The position numbers were made by a program, and so were the translations under genes. Shown piece after piece: positions 1 through 9,854 of a stretch of 64,000 nucleotides of DNA (positions are counted from its first letter, which is position 1; each line of letters opens with the position of its first letter). The stretch is from Leptospira neocaledonica (GTDB lineage Bacteria > Spirochaetota > Leptospiria > Leptospirales > Leptospiraceae): contig NZ_NPEA01000003.1 of NCBI RefSeq assembly GCF_002812205.1, positions 393,807 through 457,806 on the forward strand, read 5' to 3'. The notes under the pieces were generated by a model. That model was not told the DNA's origin. It did not search any database and saw nothing but the letters and a program-made list of their open reading frames with translations.

Positions 1-880
1 TTAGATTATATTTCGTTTTCTTTAAGTGTTGGTAGAGAACATTCCAAACGGTGGGAACTCCTGCAGTCAGTGTAACTTCTTCTGACTCCAATAACTCTGC
101 TAGTCCGGCCCCTAGGAGATGTTTTCCGGGAAATACTAATTTACATCCGGTCATTACAGACGCGAAAGGTATCCCCCAAGAATTTACATGGAACATAGGA
201 ACGACAGGAAGAACAGTTTCAGCTTCTCGTATACATAATGCATCTCCCATACAGATAGACATGGAGTGTAAGTAAGTGGATCTATGAGAATAAACCACCC
301 CTTTCGGATTTCCAGTTGTTCCGGAAGTATAACAAATCCCCGCAGCTTCGAACTCATCTATAGGCTCGAAATTTTCTATCTCGTCTCCTGTTTTCAAAAA
401 GTCCTCATAGGAGATCGCATTGGGAAGATTCGGAAATGGAACATTTTCTTTATCATCTATGATGATAAACTTTTGCACACCATGGATTTGGCTTAAATTT
501 TTTTCGATCGCGAGGGCTAAGGATTTATCTACAAAGATAAATTTGTCCTTAGCTTCATTGATGATGTATGTAAGCTGCTCTGGAAATAATCGAATATTGA
601 TCGTATGAAGAACCGCGCGAATACTCGGGATCGCAAAATACAATTCCAAGTGAACGGAATGGTTTAAGCAGAAAGTGGCGATCGCGTCTCCAGGTTTTAC
701 ACCAGCTTTTCGTAATGCGCTCATCAAACGAATCGTCCTTTTGTAAAACTCCCCGTAAGTCAGTCTTTGAATGGAATTATCATGCCATTTAGTTACGATT
801 TCTTTATGAGGATGAACCTCTTTTGCTCTTTTTAAAATGGAAGGTAAAACCAATGGATAATCCATCATCGTAGAACGCAT
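1..880 (-). CDS. AMP-binding acyl-CoA synthetase (partial, runs off left edge)
   Basis: This reading frame starts at an ATG at 880 and stays open to base 1, giving about 293 N-terminal residues; the C-terminal adenylation lobe lies outside the window. The product is expected to activate a fatty or other carboxylic acid to acyl-CoA through an acyl-adenylate. The visible signature is the AMP-binding P-loop YTSGTTGNPKG, followed by VVPMFHVNSWGIPF, a stretch typical of medium/long-chain acyl-CoA ligases of the AlkK/FadD type. The N-terminus (MRSTMMDYPLVLPSIL) also fits that group. Substrate length cannot be told from this part. It is transcribed leftward, away from the rest of the window. Confidence 0.9.
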   Translation of the reverse strand, partial: MRSTMMDYPLVLPSILKRAKEVHPHKEIVTKWHDNSIQRLTYGEFYKRTIRLMSALRKAGVKPGDAIATFCLNHSVHLELYFAIPSIRAVLHTINIRLFPEQLTYIINEAKDKFIFVDKSLALAIEKNLSQIHGVQKFIIIDDKENVPFPNLPNAISYEDFLKTGDEIENFEPIDEFEAAGICYTSGTTGNPKGVVYSHRSTYLHSMSICMGDALCIREAETVLPVVPMFHVNSWGIPFASVMTGCKLVFPGKHLLGAGLAELLESEEVTLTAGVPTVWNVLYQHLKKTKYNL

Positions 881-1009
881 AAACTTCTCCGCATAAAATG
901 TCGGGCCAAGATTATTTCATTGAATTACGTGAGGTCAAGAAGAATCAGAAGAATTTGAAATTGTTTTATCTCAAAACTGCAGTTGAGCTAAACAGAGTTA
1001 GTCGAGAGC

Positions 1010-1738
1010 TTATTTACAATACCCAGCCATCGTAAATCCCAACTCATAGGCCGTAAAAATTTGGATATTAGCAGCCCAAGCAAGCTTAGAATCGGAATCA
1101 GTTAAACCGGAAGTAGCGATCGTAAGTGGATTTAATATTTTTTGAGTGAATTCACAAGGAGAGACTGGAATGCCTTGGTCCCCTTTCATATATTTACCAA
1201 GAGAGAAGAATAAAAAGTTTCTCACAATCTGAGATTTGCCCTGCAATACATTTGCAAATTTTAAATAAGATTCTAAATTTGTTTCCAGTTCTTGCCTTGC
1301 TTTCAGGTCCAAAGGATTCGTTTTTAGTTTTGCAGAAGTTACCTGAAACTTCTTCTCCAAATCAATGCGAATTTTTTCCGCACAAAAGAACTCCGTCCCA
1401 TCTTTAGCTCCTAAAGTCTCGTATTTGATCCGATAATATTCAGGATTTCCTTCTTTGTTTAAATGGAAATGTTTTCCTTCTCCTGCTTCCGGAACATACA
1501 CGATCTGGCCGGTAAGATAGGTGTCTTTACCGACTTGCTCTGTGATTTTTTTCAGGCTATCTACAAGCACCTTGTCTTTTTCCGGTACCGAGTTCTCGGA
1601 TGATAGAAACAGCAAACAAGCTTCGGTCAAATTCGAATAATGTAGATATGATTCCTGGAGTCGTTTGGGAGGAGTTGCACAGTGGAGTAAGATGATCAAG
1701 AAAGAAATAGAAAGGTAATTAGTGCTTGAAATTTTCAT
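1010..1738 (-). CDS. Putative lipoprotein of unknown function
   Basis: The 242-residue product begins with a short basic/hydrophobic leader ending in LLHC (Cys20), which fits the relaxed spirochaetal lipobox, so it is probably an envelope lipoprotein. The mature part is charged and mostly helical in character, with four further cysteines (for example in EACLLF, FFCAEK and SPCEF) and a C-terminal GYCK. I recognise no family. It lies 6 bp downstream of the PIN-like gene on the same strand, so it may be co-transcribed, but nothing links it functionally to that pair. Confidence 0.6.
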   Translation of the reverse strand: MKISSTNYLSISFLIILLHCATPPKRLQESYLHYSNLTEACLLFLSSENSVPEKDKVLVDSLKKITEQVGKDTYLTGQIVYVPEAGEGKHFHLNKEGNPEYYRIKYETLGAKDGTEFFCAEKIRIDLEKKFQVTSAKLKTNPLDLKARQELETNLESYLKFANVLQGKSQIVRNFLFFSLGKYMKGDQGIPVSPCEFTQKILNPLTIATSGLTDSDSKLAWAANIQIFTAYELGFTMAGYCK

Positions 1739-1744
1739 TCTTAG

Positions 1745-2137
1745 TTACTTTAAAAGCTGAATTTTCTCACCTTTAATTGGTACTATAAAACATTGCGCGG
1801 GACTAGCTTTTTGCGAGGATTTAATTATATCTGGCCATCTTCGGACGATCGAAGAAGCAAAATCCCAAAGTTTTAATGACAGCCAAGATTTTTTTAAAGC
1901 AAAGATTATAAGACCACTTTCTTTCCAAGCAGCTTTTTCATGAGGATTTGTTAGAATTTTATTATCGGCTGTTAGAACAATCCAATCTTTATCTTGTCCT
2001 AATGATCTAATCCAATCAATATCTGAAATATCTCTATTAAACTTTTCTTGGAGATGAATAACAGAATTGCTTGAATCCAAAATATCTAAAACTTTAGCGA
2101 TCTTTGGAGAAAGATTGTTATCGAGAAAGAATTTCAA
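1745..2137 (-). CDS. PIN-like (DUF5615/VapC45-type) putative toxin nuclease
   Basis: This 130-residue protein starts MKFFLDNNLSPKIAKVL, the acidic N-terminal signature of PIN-like DUF5615/VapC45-type proteins. A second acidic patch (DISDIDWIRS) and DWIVLTADNKI follow, matching the beta strand that carries further metal-binding acidic residues in PIN folds. The family is predicted to be Mg-dependent RNases acting as toxins. It begins 2 bp after the stop of the DUF433 protein upstream, the usual antitoxin-toxin order for this pairing. Toxicity is inferred, not shown. At 130 residues it is longer than minimal DUF5615 proteins. Confidence 0.72.
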   Translation of the reverse strand: MKFFLDNNLSPKIAKVLDILDSSNSVIHLQEKFNRDISDIDWIRSLGQDKDWIVLTADNKILTNPHEKAAWKESGLIIFALKKSWLSLKLWDFASSIVRRWPDIIKSSQKASPAQCFIVPIKGEKIQLLK

Positions 2138-2139
2138 AT

Positions 2140-2847
2140 TTAAGCGATACTCTTCTCAAATTCTATTGCATGTTTAATGTATTCTTCTTCGATCTCGAAC
2201 CAATCGGCGATAGATTTTGAAGAAGGATTATTTTTATATAAAGAAAAAATAGTTTCAGTTGGAATATTATAATTCTCTACTATCGGTTTACCGAAATTTC
2301 TATTTGGATCGATTACTACATGTTTTTGCCTTCCAATCGGCCACCATCTTTGTGCAACATCAAGTTCCGAAAAATCTAACCCTTCATACAAGTGAGGAGT
2401 CAAAATCTCATCTATTGCGTATTGATTTTCAGCAAGATCAATTAATTCAATATTTTCCGATTCTTTAGCGACTCTTAGAAGAATTGTTTTTCTATCAGTG
2501 TAAAATCGCTTTGTCGAGAAAGGGTGACTGATTTCTAAAATTTGTGCGGCTCTAATTGCGGCAGCTCTAATCGTTCTCCAACTAATCCCATAGGTACGAA
2601 ATGCATTAATAAATCTAATCTCAATCAGATCTTGGAAACTGAGAGAATAATGTTTTTCAATTACAGTATAATCACGATTCCAAATAGGTTCCATTCTAAT
2701 TTTTAAGAGGGCGCTTCCATAATTATATCCTCGAACCCATCTAAAAATCCTTTGTGGGCTAACATTAGATAAGCGGGAGGCCTCGGAAACGGAATATATC
2801 CCTTTTCCTAAGTATGAGAACTCAGATTGATTAGCAGTAGTTGCCAT
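2140..2847 (-). CDS. HTH + DUF433 protein, putative antitoxin of the PIN-like gene
   Basis: The 235-residue product has an N-terminal MerR/XRE-like helix-turn-helix (about residues 16-40, YSVSEASRLSNVSPQRIFRW) and a C-terminal DUF433 domain (about 170-230). The latter includes HVVIDPNRNFGKPIVENYNI and the helical ADWFEIEEEYIKHAIEFE. DUF433 proteins commonly sit next to DUF5615 PIN-like genes and are taken to be antitoxins. The HTH suggests it also binds its own promoter. The start ATG at 2847 is followed directly by the gene pair 2140/1745, with 2 bp between stop and start. The middle of the protein (about 45-165) is typical of the longer DUF433 class but has no assigned role. Confidence 0.75.
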   Translation of the reverse strand: MATTANQSEFSYLGKGIYSVSEASRLSNVSPQRIFRWVRGYNYGSALLKIRMEPIWNRDYTVIEKHYSLSFQDLIEIRFINAFRTYGISWRTIRAAAIRAAQILEISHPFSTKRFYTDRKTILLRVAKESENIELIDLAENQYAIDEILTPHLYEGLDFSELDVAQRWWPIGRQKHVVIDPNRNFGKPIVENYNIPTETIFSLYKNNPSSKSIADWFEIEEEYIKHAIEFEKSIA

Positions 2848-3193
2848 GGTTCAAGCCCATTATCGACTAGAGTTTTAGCCCGTACGAGCATTTTTTCGAT
2901 CGTATTAGAATAACGTTAGCTACCTAATCTGGCTATTCTTTAATAGATAAGAACAATCATAACCTTAAGAATATTGATTCCGGGGATTAGGAAAAGGTTT
3001 TTTATTAGTCAAAAGGGACTCGCCGTTTCGCAATCTCACATCCTGTTTGATTGGGCTCCACGGCGTCTCAAACTTGCCTCTACACGTCCTGTGTCTCGGA
3101 CGCATTCGTTACGTTCCCTATGGGTCACTACGAATGCTTTCAAGTTTTCGCTTCGAGTCCCTTAAATCTTAATTTGATATGAATAAAATTTTT
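2848..3193. other. Intergenic region with inverted-repeat element
   Basis: This 346-base stretch holds no credible gene. It contains a 151-base segment (3013-3163) bounded by a perfect 10-base inverted repeat and is probably also the promoter region of the minus-strand HTH/DUF433 gene. Short open frames crossing it have no recognisable protein character. Confidence 0.6.
3013..3163. repeat. Inverted-repeat-bounded element beside tRNA-Leu
   Basis: The segment begins AAGGGACTCG (3013-3022) and ends CGAGTCCCTT (3154-3163), a perfect 10-base inverted repeat. Inside is a second perfect inverted repeat, GCATTCGT (3102-3109) and ACGAATGC (3130-3137). The same 10-mer AAGGGACTCG occurs at 3202-3211, where it is the T-arm part of the tRNA-Leu gene. 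It may be a tRNA-derived or MITE-like structured repeat. Coincidence of a short tRNA core motif is possible. Confidence 0.45.
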
Positions 3194-3275
<82 letters not shown>

Positions 3276-3391
3276 TAGTGGTTGGAGGGATTTCCATCCC
3301 TTGGGATAATTTTGGTCTTTGGGACTTTCCGTCAGCTTATTTTTGGAATTCATTGACACGATAATTAAGAGGAAAGTAGGGTCAGGATATA

Positions 3392-3973
3392 ATGAAAGAA
3401 GAACGCAAAACATCGGAGACCGACATAAAGCTCTCCCTGAATATTCGGGGCACGGGAAATTATAAATTCGATACTCAAATTCCGTTCTTCGAGCATATGC
3501 TCTCCCATGTTTCTAAACATGGTCTTCTGGATATAGACCTTTGGTTGCGAGGCGACATAGAAATCGATTGTCATCATAGCGTTGAGGACACCGCCATTCT
3601 TCTCGGTGGGACTCTTCACAAACAATTGGGAGACAAAGCAGGGATCAGAAGATACGGTCATTATACTCTTCCTATGGACGAAGTTCTTACCACTGTTGCC
3701 GTGGATTTGGGTGGTAGGTATTATTATAAGTACACCGGCCCGGAACTCGTGGGTAAGTTTGGAATTTACGATGCAGAGCTTTCGTTGGAATTCCTACAGA
3801 AGTTTGCTTTGAATGCAAAGATGAACCTTCACGTTCATGTTCATTACGGAGAAAATCGTCATCATATCCATGAATCTATTTTTAAAGCCTTCGGTAAGGC
3901 TTTAAGAATGGCGATCGAGATTGATCCAGCTGCTGGCGGCGCAATTCCTTCCACCAAGGGTGTTTTGGAATGA
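3392..3973 (+). CDS. hisB: Imidazoleglycerol-phosphate dehydratase
   Basis: HisB converts imidazole glycerol phosphate to imidazole acetol phosphate in histidine biosynthesis. The 193-residue length is that of the monofunctional enzyme without the HisB phosphatase domain. Metal-binding histidine motifs are visible: [24 protein letters not shown] and the C-terminal half copies [16 protein letters not shown]. An AGGAT sequence precedes the ATG. The stop overlaps the hisH start by 4 bases (ATGA), so hisB-hisH-hisA form a translationally coupled operon. Confidence 0.97.
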   Translation: MKEERKTSETDIKLSLNIRGTGNYKFDTQIPFFEHMLSHVSKHGLLDIDLWLRGDIEIDCHHSVEDTAILLGGTLHKQLGDKAGIRRYGHYTLPMDEVLTTVAVDLGGRYYYKYTGPELVGKFGIYDAELSLEFLQKFALNAKMNLHVHVHYGENRHHIHESIFKAFGKALRMAIEIDPAAGGAIPSTKGVLE

Positions 3974-4602
3974 TAGCCGTTCTTGATTATGGAATGGGGA
4001 ATATTCACTCCTGCTTAAAAGCGATCTCCCTCTTTACTAAAGATTTTTCTTATACGAAGGAACCTTCTGTTTTGAAAGAGGCGGATGCGATCATTCTTCC
4101 TGGCGACGGTCACTTTGATAAGGCAATGAGAAATCTGAACGAATCCGGTTTAAGGACCTTCGTGGATGATCACGTGAAGGCAGAAAAACCTTTATTCGGG
4201 ATTTGTATCGGTTTCCAAATTTTATTCGAAGATTCTGACGAGGTTGTTTCGGGAAATAAGAACCAAACCGTTCCCGGATTGGCTTATGTCAAAGGTAAGA
4301 TCCGAAAGTTTAAGGGGAAAAACTATAAGGTCCCTCATATTGGTTGGAATAAATTATATAAAAGAAATCCTTCTAAAAGCAATTTATTGAAAAATTTGGA
4401 AGACGAATCCTTCGCATATTTTATACACTCCTACCGTCCCGTTGGAGTGGAGAGTTCCGCGATCACTGGCTTTTGCGATTATTATGGGGAGAAGTTCCCC
4501 GCAGTGGTCGAAAAAGGAAACGTTTTCGGAACACAATTCCATCCTGAAAAATCCTATTCCTTCGGTCTAAAGATTCTGGAGAATTTTATTCGGTCCTTAT
4601 GA
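3970..4602 (+). CDS. hisH: Imidazole glycerol phosphate synthase glutaminase subunit
   Basis: HisH hydrolyses glutamine and passes ammonia to HisF in the IGP synthase complex. The 210-residue protein is a class I amidotransferase: [10 protein letters not shown] at the N-terminus, the nucleophile region [10 protein letters not shown] (Cys about residue 78) and the His/Glu pair in GTQFHPEKS. It overlaps hisB and hisA by 4 bases each. The cyclase partner hisF is not in this window. Confidence 0.97.
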   Translation: MIAVLDYGMGNIHSCLKAISLFTKDFSYTKEPSVLKEADAIILPGDGHFDKAMRNLNESGLRTFVDDHVKAEKPLFGICIGFQILFEDSDEVVSGNKNQTVPGLAYVKGKIRKFKGKNYKVPHIGWNKLYKRNPSKSNLLKNLEDESFAYFIHSYRPVGVESSAITGFCDYYGEKFPAVVEKGNVFGTQFHPEKSYSFGLKILENFIRSL

Positions 4603-5333
4603 TTTTAATTCCTGCCATCGATTTGTTGGATAATTGTGCTGTCAGATTATTCAAAGGTAAATACGAAGAAAAAACAATCTACTCCACCGAACCTTGGAAA
4701 CTTGCCGAAGGTTTCGAAAGAAACGGTGCCACCCTTTTACATCTTGTGGATTTAAACGGTGCAAGAAACCAGATCGGAATCAATACTGAATCTATTTCAA
4801 AAATTCGTAAATCTTCTAAACTGAAGATCCAACTAGGCGGAGGAATCCGAGATAAGGAGAAGTTGGAATATTACGATTCTATAGGTATTGATCGTTTTAT
4901 TCTAGGAACTGCTGCGGTTAATAATCCGGAACTTCTGGACTTTGCTTTGAAAAAGTACGGAGAAGATAGAATCGTTGTAGCAGTAGATGCCAGAGACGGT
5001 ATCGTCAAAATTGCAGGTTGGGAAGTAGACTCGGGTGTGAAGTATATGGACCTTCTGGAAAAAATGCAACAAGCAGGGATCCGTAATATTATTTTCACGG
5101 ATATCGCCCAAGATGGAACTTTGGCGGGTCCAAACCTTAACGCATATAAGGAAATTTTAAGCAGATATAATTTTCAAGTAATCGCCTCCGGCGGTATTTC
5201 TTCTTTGAAAGATATCATGGCATTATCCGCATTGGGGACTTCTGTTCCGATGTATGGTGTGATTACTGGAAAAGCTTTATACGAAGGTAAAATAGATCTG
5301 GCCGAAGCTATCACTAGCCTGGGCTCCGATTAA
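4599..5333 (+). CDS. hisA: Phosphoribosylformimino-5-aminoimidazole carboxamide ribotide isomerase
   Basis: HisA performs the Amadori isomerisation of ProFAR to PRFAR, the substrate of HisH-HisF. The 244-residue (beta/alpha)8 barrel shows the general-acid/base region IPAIDLLDN (Asp near residue 8), the phosphate-binding QLGGGIR, the VAVDARDG segment with the second catalytic Asp, [13 protein letters not shown], and the second phosphate loop ASGGISS. It is the last gene of the hisBHA unit; a run of AT-rich sequence follows before the next gene at 5429. Confidence 0.96.
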   Translation: MILIPAIDLLDNCAVRLFKGKYEEKTIYSTEPWKLAEGFERNGATLLHLVDLNGARNQIGINTESISKIRKSSKLKIQLGGGIRDKEKLEYYDSIGIDRFILGTAAVNNPELLDFALKKYGEDRIVVAVDARDGIVKIAGWEVDSGVKYMDLLEKMQQAGIRNIIFTDIAQDGTLAGPNLNAYKEILSRYNFQVIASGGISSLKDIMALSALGTSVPMYGVITGKALYEGKIDLAEAITSLGSD

Positions 5334-5428
5334 TTTTTAATTCCCTTTAATAAGCACAGATTCGCATATTTTTTCTTTCCTTTAGCCTTCCAGGTACGTA
5401 TAAAGGTATTTTGTAATCGGAGTCCCGA

Positions 5429-6646
5429 ATGAAAAAACTGTCCCCTAGCTCTATCCTTGCCGTAATTTCCGGTATCGCGGCTTTTATCTCGTTCTTATTG
5501 ATTCGAAAATATTTCGGCGGAGAAACTGCAGACGGACTTGCACAATCTCTTTGTGATGCAGTTAGTGAATCAGGTTCTTGTTCGAAAGTTTCCGAAAGTA
5601 GCATTTCTGCGCTTAGAGACGTTCCTTGGTTAGGAGATCTTCCGATTGCACTTTTCGGATTTGCATTTTACGGATTTGTTACATATCTTTTTGTCCGATC
5701 TGAGAAAAGTCCTGAAAACAAAGAAGGATACCTTCTTCTTTCCTTCTATATTTTGCTAGTTGGATTGGTGATAGACCTCGGATTATTTTCCGCTTCCGTC
5801 TTCTATATAGATGCGATTTGTGGACTCTGTGCAGCCACTTGGATCTCAACTTTGATCTTGGTTGCAGGGACCTTCTTCCAAATTAAAGACTATCAGGACA
5901 AGTCCTTGAAAAAAGCATTTGGGATCTTACAAGTAGAAGGTTTAAATTCTTATATAGTTGTCTTATTATTTTTAGCGGCCGGTCAGATCGGAGGAAAATC
6001 CTTCCATGATTCTTTAGTAGATGGAGATCATACAGGTGTCGCTCAAATCCAAAAACAATTGTCGGATTACGAAAAAGCGCAACCGGTTTCCATTGATCTA
6101 CAAGGCTCTTCTATACAAGGAGATCCTAATGCTCCTATCACAATCGTAAAGTTTGCTGATTTCAATTGTGGTCATTGTATGGATACTTCTCATATCTTAA
6201 AAAGAGTTTTGAGAGATTATCCAGGACTAGTAAAGATCGTTTACAAAAATTTCCCACTCGATGCGAATTGTAACCGATTGGTACAATCTCCTCGTCCGGA
6301 TGCGAGTTCCTGTGTAGCTGCTTCTGCTGCGATTTGTGCTGATAAGCAGAATAAATTCCCTGCGGTTTACGAAGGGCTTTATAGAAATACTGAAAATCGT
6401 ATTGCTCATTCTCCTGCTTCCGTATTAAGTTTAGCTCAACAAGAAGGATTGGATATGAATCAGTTCCGCGCTTGTTTGTCTTCTCCTGCAGTTCGTAATC
6501 AGATCAATAAAGAGGTGGATGATGCTGCTAAGGTAGAGATCCACAGTACACCTAGTTTATTTATTAATAATAAACCGATCCAAAGTGGAACTCCTAAAGA
6601 GGCGTTCTTAAGAGCTTTGATCGAAAGTTTAATTAAGAAGGTTTGA
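5429..6646 (+). CDS. VKOR-DsbA fusion (disulfide-forming membrane protein)
   Basis: The 405-residue protein joins an N-terminal vitamin K epoxide reductase domain (about 1-185, several membrane helices) to a periplasmic thioredoxin-fold DsbA-like domain (about 225-405). The VKOR part has the loop cysteine pair Cys42/Cys51 and the quinone-facing CGLC (131-134). The DsbA part has CGHC (247-250) and a cis-proline segment HSTPSLFINN. Such fusions oxidise exported proteins and pass electrons to quinone in one polypeptide, replacing DsbA plus DsbB. Additional cysteines (about 273, 287, 294) sit in the DsbA helical insert. Confidence 0.9.
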   Translation: MKKLSPSSILAVISGIAAFISFLLIRKYFGGETADGLAQSLCDAVSESGSCSKVSESSISALRDVPWLGDLPIALFGFAFYGFVTYLFVRSEKSPENKEGYLLLSFYILLVGLVIDLGLFSASVFYIDAICGLCAATWISTLILVAGTFFQIKDYQDKSLKKAFGILQVEGLNSYIVVLLFLAAGQIGGKSFHDSLVDGDHTGVAQIQKQLSDYEKAQPVSIDLQGSSIQGDPNAPITIVKFADFNCGHCMDTSHILKRVLRDYPGLVKIVYKNFPLDANCNRLVQSPRPDASSCVAASAAICADKQNKFPAVYEGLYRNTENRIAHSPASVLSLAQQEGLDMNQFRACLSSPAVRNQINKEVDDAAKVEIHSTPSLFINNKPIQSGTPKEAFLRALIESLIKKV

Positions 6647-6654
6647 GGTTTTCA

Positions 6655-7197
6655 GTGTCGGAAGCAGCCGAGGTCTCCAAAAAGAATTTTTATTGTAGGA
6701 ACTGCGGCTCTTCCATTCTTTCCGATTCGGAAAAATGTTTGTTTTGCGGTTCCTACCAGCTACCAGGAAGAATTCCATTTTTTAAATTTTTATCCGAAAG
6801 TAGATTATTTCGTACAACCTTCTTTTTTCCTTTTTCCGCTCTGATTTCATTTGCACTTCCGATCACATTTGCACTTTACCCCATTCCATTCTTGGATTGG
6901 TCTTGGGTGCTTCTAATTTCCTTTTTCTTTTTTGCATTCTCAATATTTGGATTTGTTTCGGAATGGATCTTTTTAAATAAATTCAAAGGAGATGCAAAGG
7001 ATTTTAGAGAAGGTTTTTTTGAATGGCAAAAGATTCTCTATCTTCGCAATCCTTATCTTTCCTATTTCGGAATGTTCTTATTCGTATGTGTGCCTTTACT
7101 TAATTGGGAAAATCATTTTTCTTTTGCGGCGTCTTCTTCCGCGATTTGGACACTAATACTCGTATTTTTATCTAAAATTCTCATTCCACTTTTCTAA
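6655..7197 (+). CDS. Zinc-ribbon membrane protein of unknown function
   Basis: The protein opens with a four-cysteine zinc ribbon (YCRNCGSSI then KCLFCGSYQ) and continues with about four hydrophobic segments (starting near SALISFALPITFALYPIPFL), so it is an integral inner-membrane protein of about 180 residues. I chose the GTG at 6655 because GAGG lies about 6 bases upstream; a TTG at 6643 overlapping the previous stop is the alternative. It immediately follows the VKOR-DsbA gene and is probably co-transcribed. The function is unknown. Confidence 0.7.
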   Translation: MSEAAEVSKKNFYCRNCGSSILSDSEKCLFCGSYQLPGRIPFFKFLSESRLFRTTFFFPFSALISFALPITFALYPIPFLDWSWVLLISFFFFAFSIFGFVSEWIFLNKFKGDAKDFREGFFEWQKILYLRNPYLSYFGMFLFVCVPLLNWENHFSFAASSSAIWTLILVFLSKILIPLF

Positions 7198-7214
7198 ACA
7201 TCGGAGCATTATCC

Positions 7215-9035
7215 ATGCTGAAGAAGATTCTAATCATTTCTCTATCTGCCATTTGTGTACTTTTACTTTTTCTTGGAATTTTAGTTTGGCATACGATCAA
7301 TTTCAGGCCGATCACATTAGGTTTATATTATGAAAAAATCTTTTGGGAGAATGTTCTGGATGATCCGGAAACTTTAACTTCTCTTAGAATTCTGGATTCC
7401 TGGGGAATCACTTCTCATAATTACAAATGGTCCGATTCTTCACCGGAAAAGGAAATGGAAAGAGCGGACAAAGCAAAAAGAGATCTGGAAATTCTTAAAA
7501 CTTATGATTCTTCCAAGCTAAGCGGAGAAGATAAGATTTATTATAAGGCTCTGGAATGGGATCTGGAACTTGCAGCCGATTATGAAAAATATATTTATAA
7601 TTCTTACCCGGTAAATCAACTCTTCGGGGTTCAGAATCATATTCCTTCTTTTTTGGCGACTTCTCATATGATAGAAGATTACGAAGATGTTGAATCTTAT
7701 ATCTCCAGACTGAAAGGTATTTCCGACAAATTGGACCAAGTAATCCGAGGTTTGGAGATTAGACAATCCAACGGAGTGATCCCACCGGATTATATTTTAA
7801 GAAGAGTTTTGGATGAATTAAAAAATTTCCGAGTCAAAAACCCTGAAGAGAATATTCTTTATGTAAGTCTTCGCAAAAAATTAGAGAAAAATGATGAGAT
7901 CCTTTCCGATCAAAAAACTTCCTCTTTGGCTGAAGTAAAAAGGATCATAGAAACTTCCGTTTATCCCGCTTATTCCAAACTGCAGAATTTTTTAGAACAG
8001 CAACTTAAATCTGCGGATAATAAAGCTGGAGTTTGGAAACTTCCAAATGGTGAAAAGTTTTATGAACATACTTTAAAATATCATACTACTACTAATCTTT
8101 CTCCTGAGGAAGTTCATTCTATCGGACTTTCAGAAGTGGCAAGAATCCAAACAGAGATGAAGTCCATTTTGGAAAATTCGGGTATCAAAGTTTCAAATCT
8201 GCAAACTACTATGAAGCAGTTGAGAGAAAAGCCTGAGTTCCAATTTCCTAACACTCCGGAAGGGAAAGAGAAAGTTATAGAGGTCTATAAGGAAATTCTA
8301 AAAGAGTCGATCGAAAGATCAAAACCTATTTTTCCTTCTTGGCCAAGAGCAAAAGTTCAGGTAGAAAGAATTCCTGAATTCAAAGAAGCTGGAGCTCCTG
8401 GAGCCTATTACGAAGAACCTAGTTTGGATGGAAAACGTCCAGGTGTATTCTACGCAAACCTACGTGATTTAAAAGAAATTCCTAAGTTTGGCATGAATAC
8501 ATTAACTTATCATGAAACGATTCCGGGACATCATTTACAAATTGCTTGGTCTCAAGAATTGACCTCCGCACCTAGAAAATTACGAACCACACATTTTACT
8601 GCATTTGTAGAGGGCTGGGCATTGTATTCGGAACGACTTGCAAAAGATTATAATTTTTACTCTGACCCTTATGTGGATTTAGGGAGACTGCAGGCAGAAT
8701 TATTCAGAGCAGTTCGTTTGGTCGTTGATACTGGTATTCATTATAAACGTTGGAGCAGAGAAGATGCGATTCGTTATATGTCCGACAATACCGGTATGGC
8801 TCCTAAAGAAGTGTCTGCAGAGATTGAAAGATATATAGTTTATCCGGGACAGGCCTGCTCTTACAAGATTGGAATGATCTCTTTCTTAAAAATGAGAGAA
8901 GATTGGAAGTCAGTTAAAGGAGAAACTTTCGATATCAAAGAATATCATGGCTTCGTTTTGGGTAAAGGTTCTCTTCCTCTGGAAATTTTAGAAAAAGCTT
9001 CCAAGGAAGAATTAGGACTTCTTCCTAAAAACTAA
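7215..9035 (+). CDS. DUF885 family putative metallopeptidase, membrane-anchored
   Basis: The 606-residue product has an N-terminal hydrophobic anchor (about residues 4-26) and a long helical body. It carries the DUF885 active-site signature [11 protein letters not shown] and the downstream [14 protein letters not shown], together a gluzincin-like zinc site. DUF885 proteins are distant relatives of M32 carboxypeptidases and are often exported. The substrate is unknown. The stop overlaps the convergent thiD stop by 4 bases. It is 17 bp after the zinc-ribbon membrane gene. Confidence 0.88.
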   Translation: MLKKILIISLSAICVLLLFLGILVWHTINFRPITLGLYYEKIFWENVLDDPETLTSLRILDSWGITSHNYKWSDSSPEKEMERADKAKRDLEILKTYDSSKLSGEDKIYYKALEWDLELAADYEKYIYNSYPVNQLFGVQNHIPSFLATSHMIEDYEDVESYISRLKGISDKLDQVIRGLEIRQSNGVIPPDYILRRVLDELKNFRVKNPEENILYVSLRKKLEKNDEILSDQKTSSLAEVKRIIETSVYPAYSKLQNFLEQQLKSADNKAGVWKLPNGEKFYEHTLKYHTTTNLSPEEVHSIGLSEVARIQTEMKSILENSGIKVSNLQTTMKQLREKPEFQFPNTPEGKEKVIEVYKEILKESIERSKPIFPSWPRAKVQVERIPEFKEAGAPGAYYEEPSLDGKRPGVFYANLRDLKEIPKFGMNTLTYHETIPGHHLQIAWSQELTSAPRKLRTTHFTAFVEGWALYSERLAKDYNFYSDPYVDLGRLQAELFRAVRLVVDTGIHYKRWSREDAIRYMSDNTGMAPKEVSAEIERYIVYPGQACSYKIGMISFLKMREDWKSVKGETFDIKEYHGFVLGKGSLPLEILEKASKEELGLLPKN

Positions 9036-9835
9036 ATCTTAGGGTTATGATTTAAGGTCTTTGTCTTTCCTGCGGGAAATGACTGTAGGATAGCTGCATG
9101 CAGGAATTCCCTCGCCTTTGAAACAGATTCGGAAAGAGAAAATCCTTGGGCCAGATACGAAGCGATCGCAGAAGAGTAAGTGCATCCTGTTCCGTGAGGG
9201 TTGAAATCTTGTACAAAAGGTTTTGCGTATTTAAAGATCTCTCCATTCGGAAGTCCTAATATGTCCAATGCCTCTTCCGAATTTTTTATATGACCACCTT
9301 TCAATAAAACAGGTACACCTAGTTTTTTAGAAAGGGAAATTGCTTCCGGTTCCATGGATTCGATTTTGGAAATTTCTCCCGAGCCTAAAATTTTTGCCTC
9401 ATCTAGATTTGGAGTAATGAGGCTCGCCATAGGAACCAATTCGGAGATTAAAGATTGGATCGCTTCATCTTGCAAAAGTTTGGCTCCGCTGGTTGCCACC
9501 ATCACAGGATCTAAAATTAATTCGAAGTTTTGCCCTTTTGCTCTATATTCTTTTAAGATTTTGGATATTTTCCGGATCAAGCTTTCCGAAAATAACATTC
9601 CTGTCTTGATTGCCTTTACCGGAAAATATGAAAGTACTGCAAGGAGTTGCTTTTCTAAAAAGTCTGGATCTACTTCTAAAATACCTGTGACGCCGTCAGG
9701 ATTCTGAGCTGTCAAACATGTGATTACGGATGTCCCGAAAGATCCTGTGGAGTTGAAAGTTTTCAAGTCCGCCTGGATCCCTGCCCCGCCACCGGAGTCT
9801 GAACCTGCAATTGTTAATACTACCGGCTTTTGCAT
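9032..9835 (-). CDS. thiD: Hydroxymethylpyrimidine/phosphomethylpyrimidine kinase
   Basis: ThiD phosphorylates HMP and HMP-P to HMP-PP for thiamine synthesis. The 267-residue ribokinase-fold protein begins with [20 protein letters not shown] and contains [10 protein letters not shown], the ITPNLDEA segment and the C-terminal anion-hole/catalytic motif [12 protein letters not shown] with its conserved Asp region. It is the last gene of a minus-strand set with the kinase and ATL genes (19-bp gap to ATL). No other thiamine gene and no TPP riboswitch is apparent beside it. Confidence 0.95.
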   Translation of the reverse strand: MQKPVVLTIAGSDSGGGAGIQADLKTFNSTGSFGTSVITCLTAQNPDGVTGILEVDPDFLEKQLLAVLSYFPVKAIKTGMLFSESLIRKISKILKEYRAKGQNFELILDPVMVATSGAKLLQDEAIQSLISELVPMASLITPNLDEAKILGSGEISKIESMEPEAISLSKKLGVPVLLKGGHIKNSEEALDILGLPNGEIFKYAKPFVQDFNPHGTGCTYSSAIASYLAQGFSLSESVSKAREFLHAAILQSFPAGKTKTLNHNPKI

Positions 9836-9854
9836 TTGGAAACCTTACAATAAA

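Noticed and set aside
2974..3165. 63-codon open frame through the repeat element
   Set aside because: No SD, no conserved protein character, and it lies within the inverted-repeat element.
3353..3394. TTGACA and TATAAT upstream of hisB as a promoter
   Set aside because: The spacing is about 29 bases, far from the usual 17, and TATAAT overlaps the start codon.
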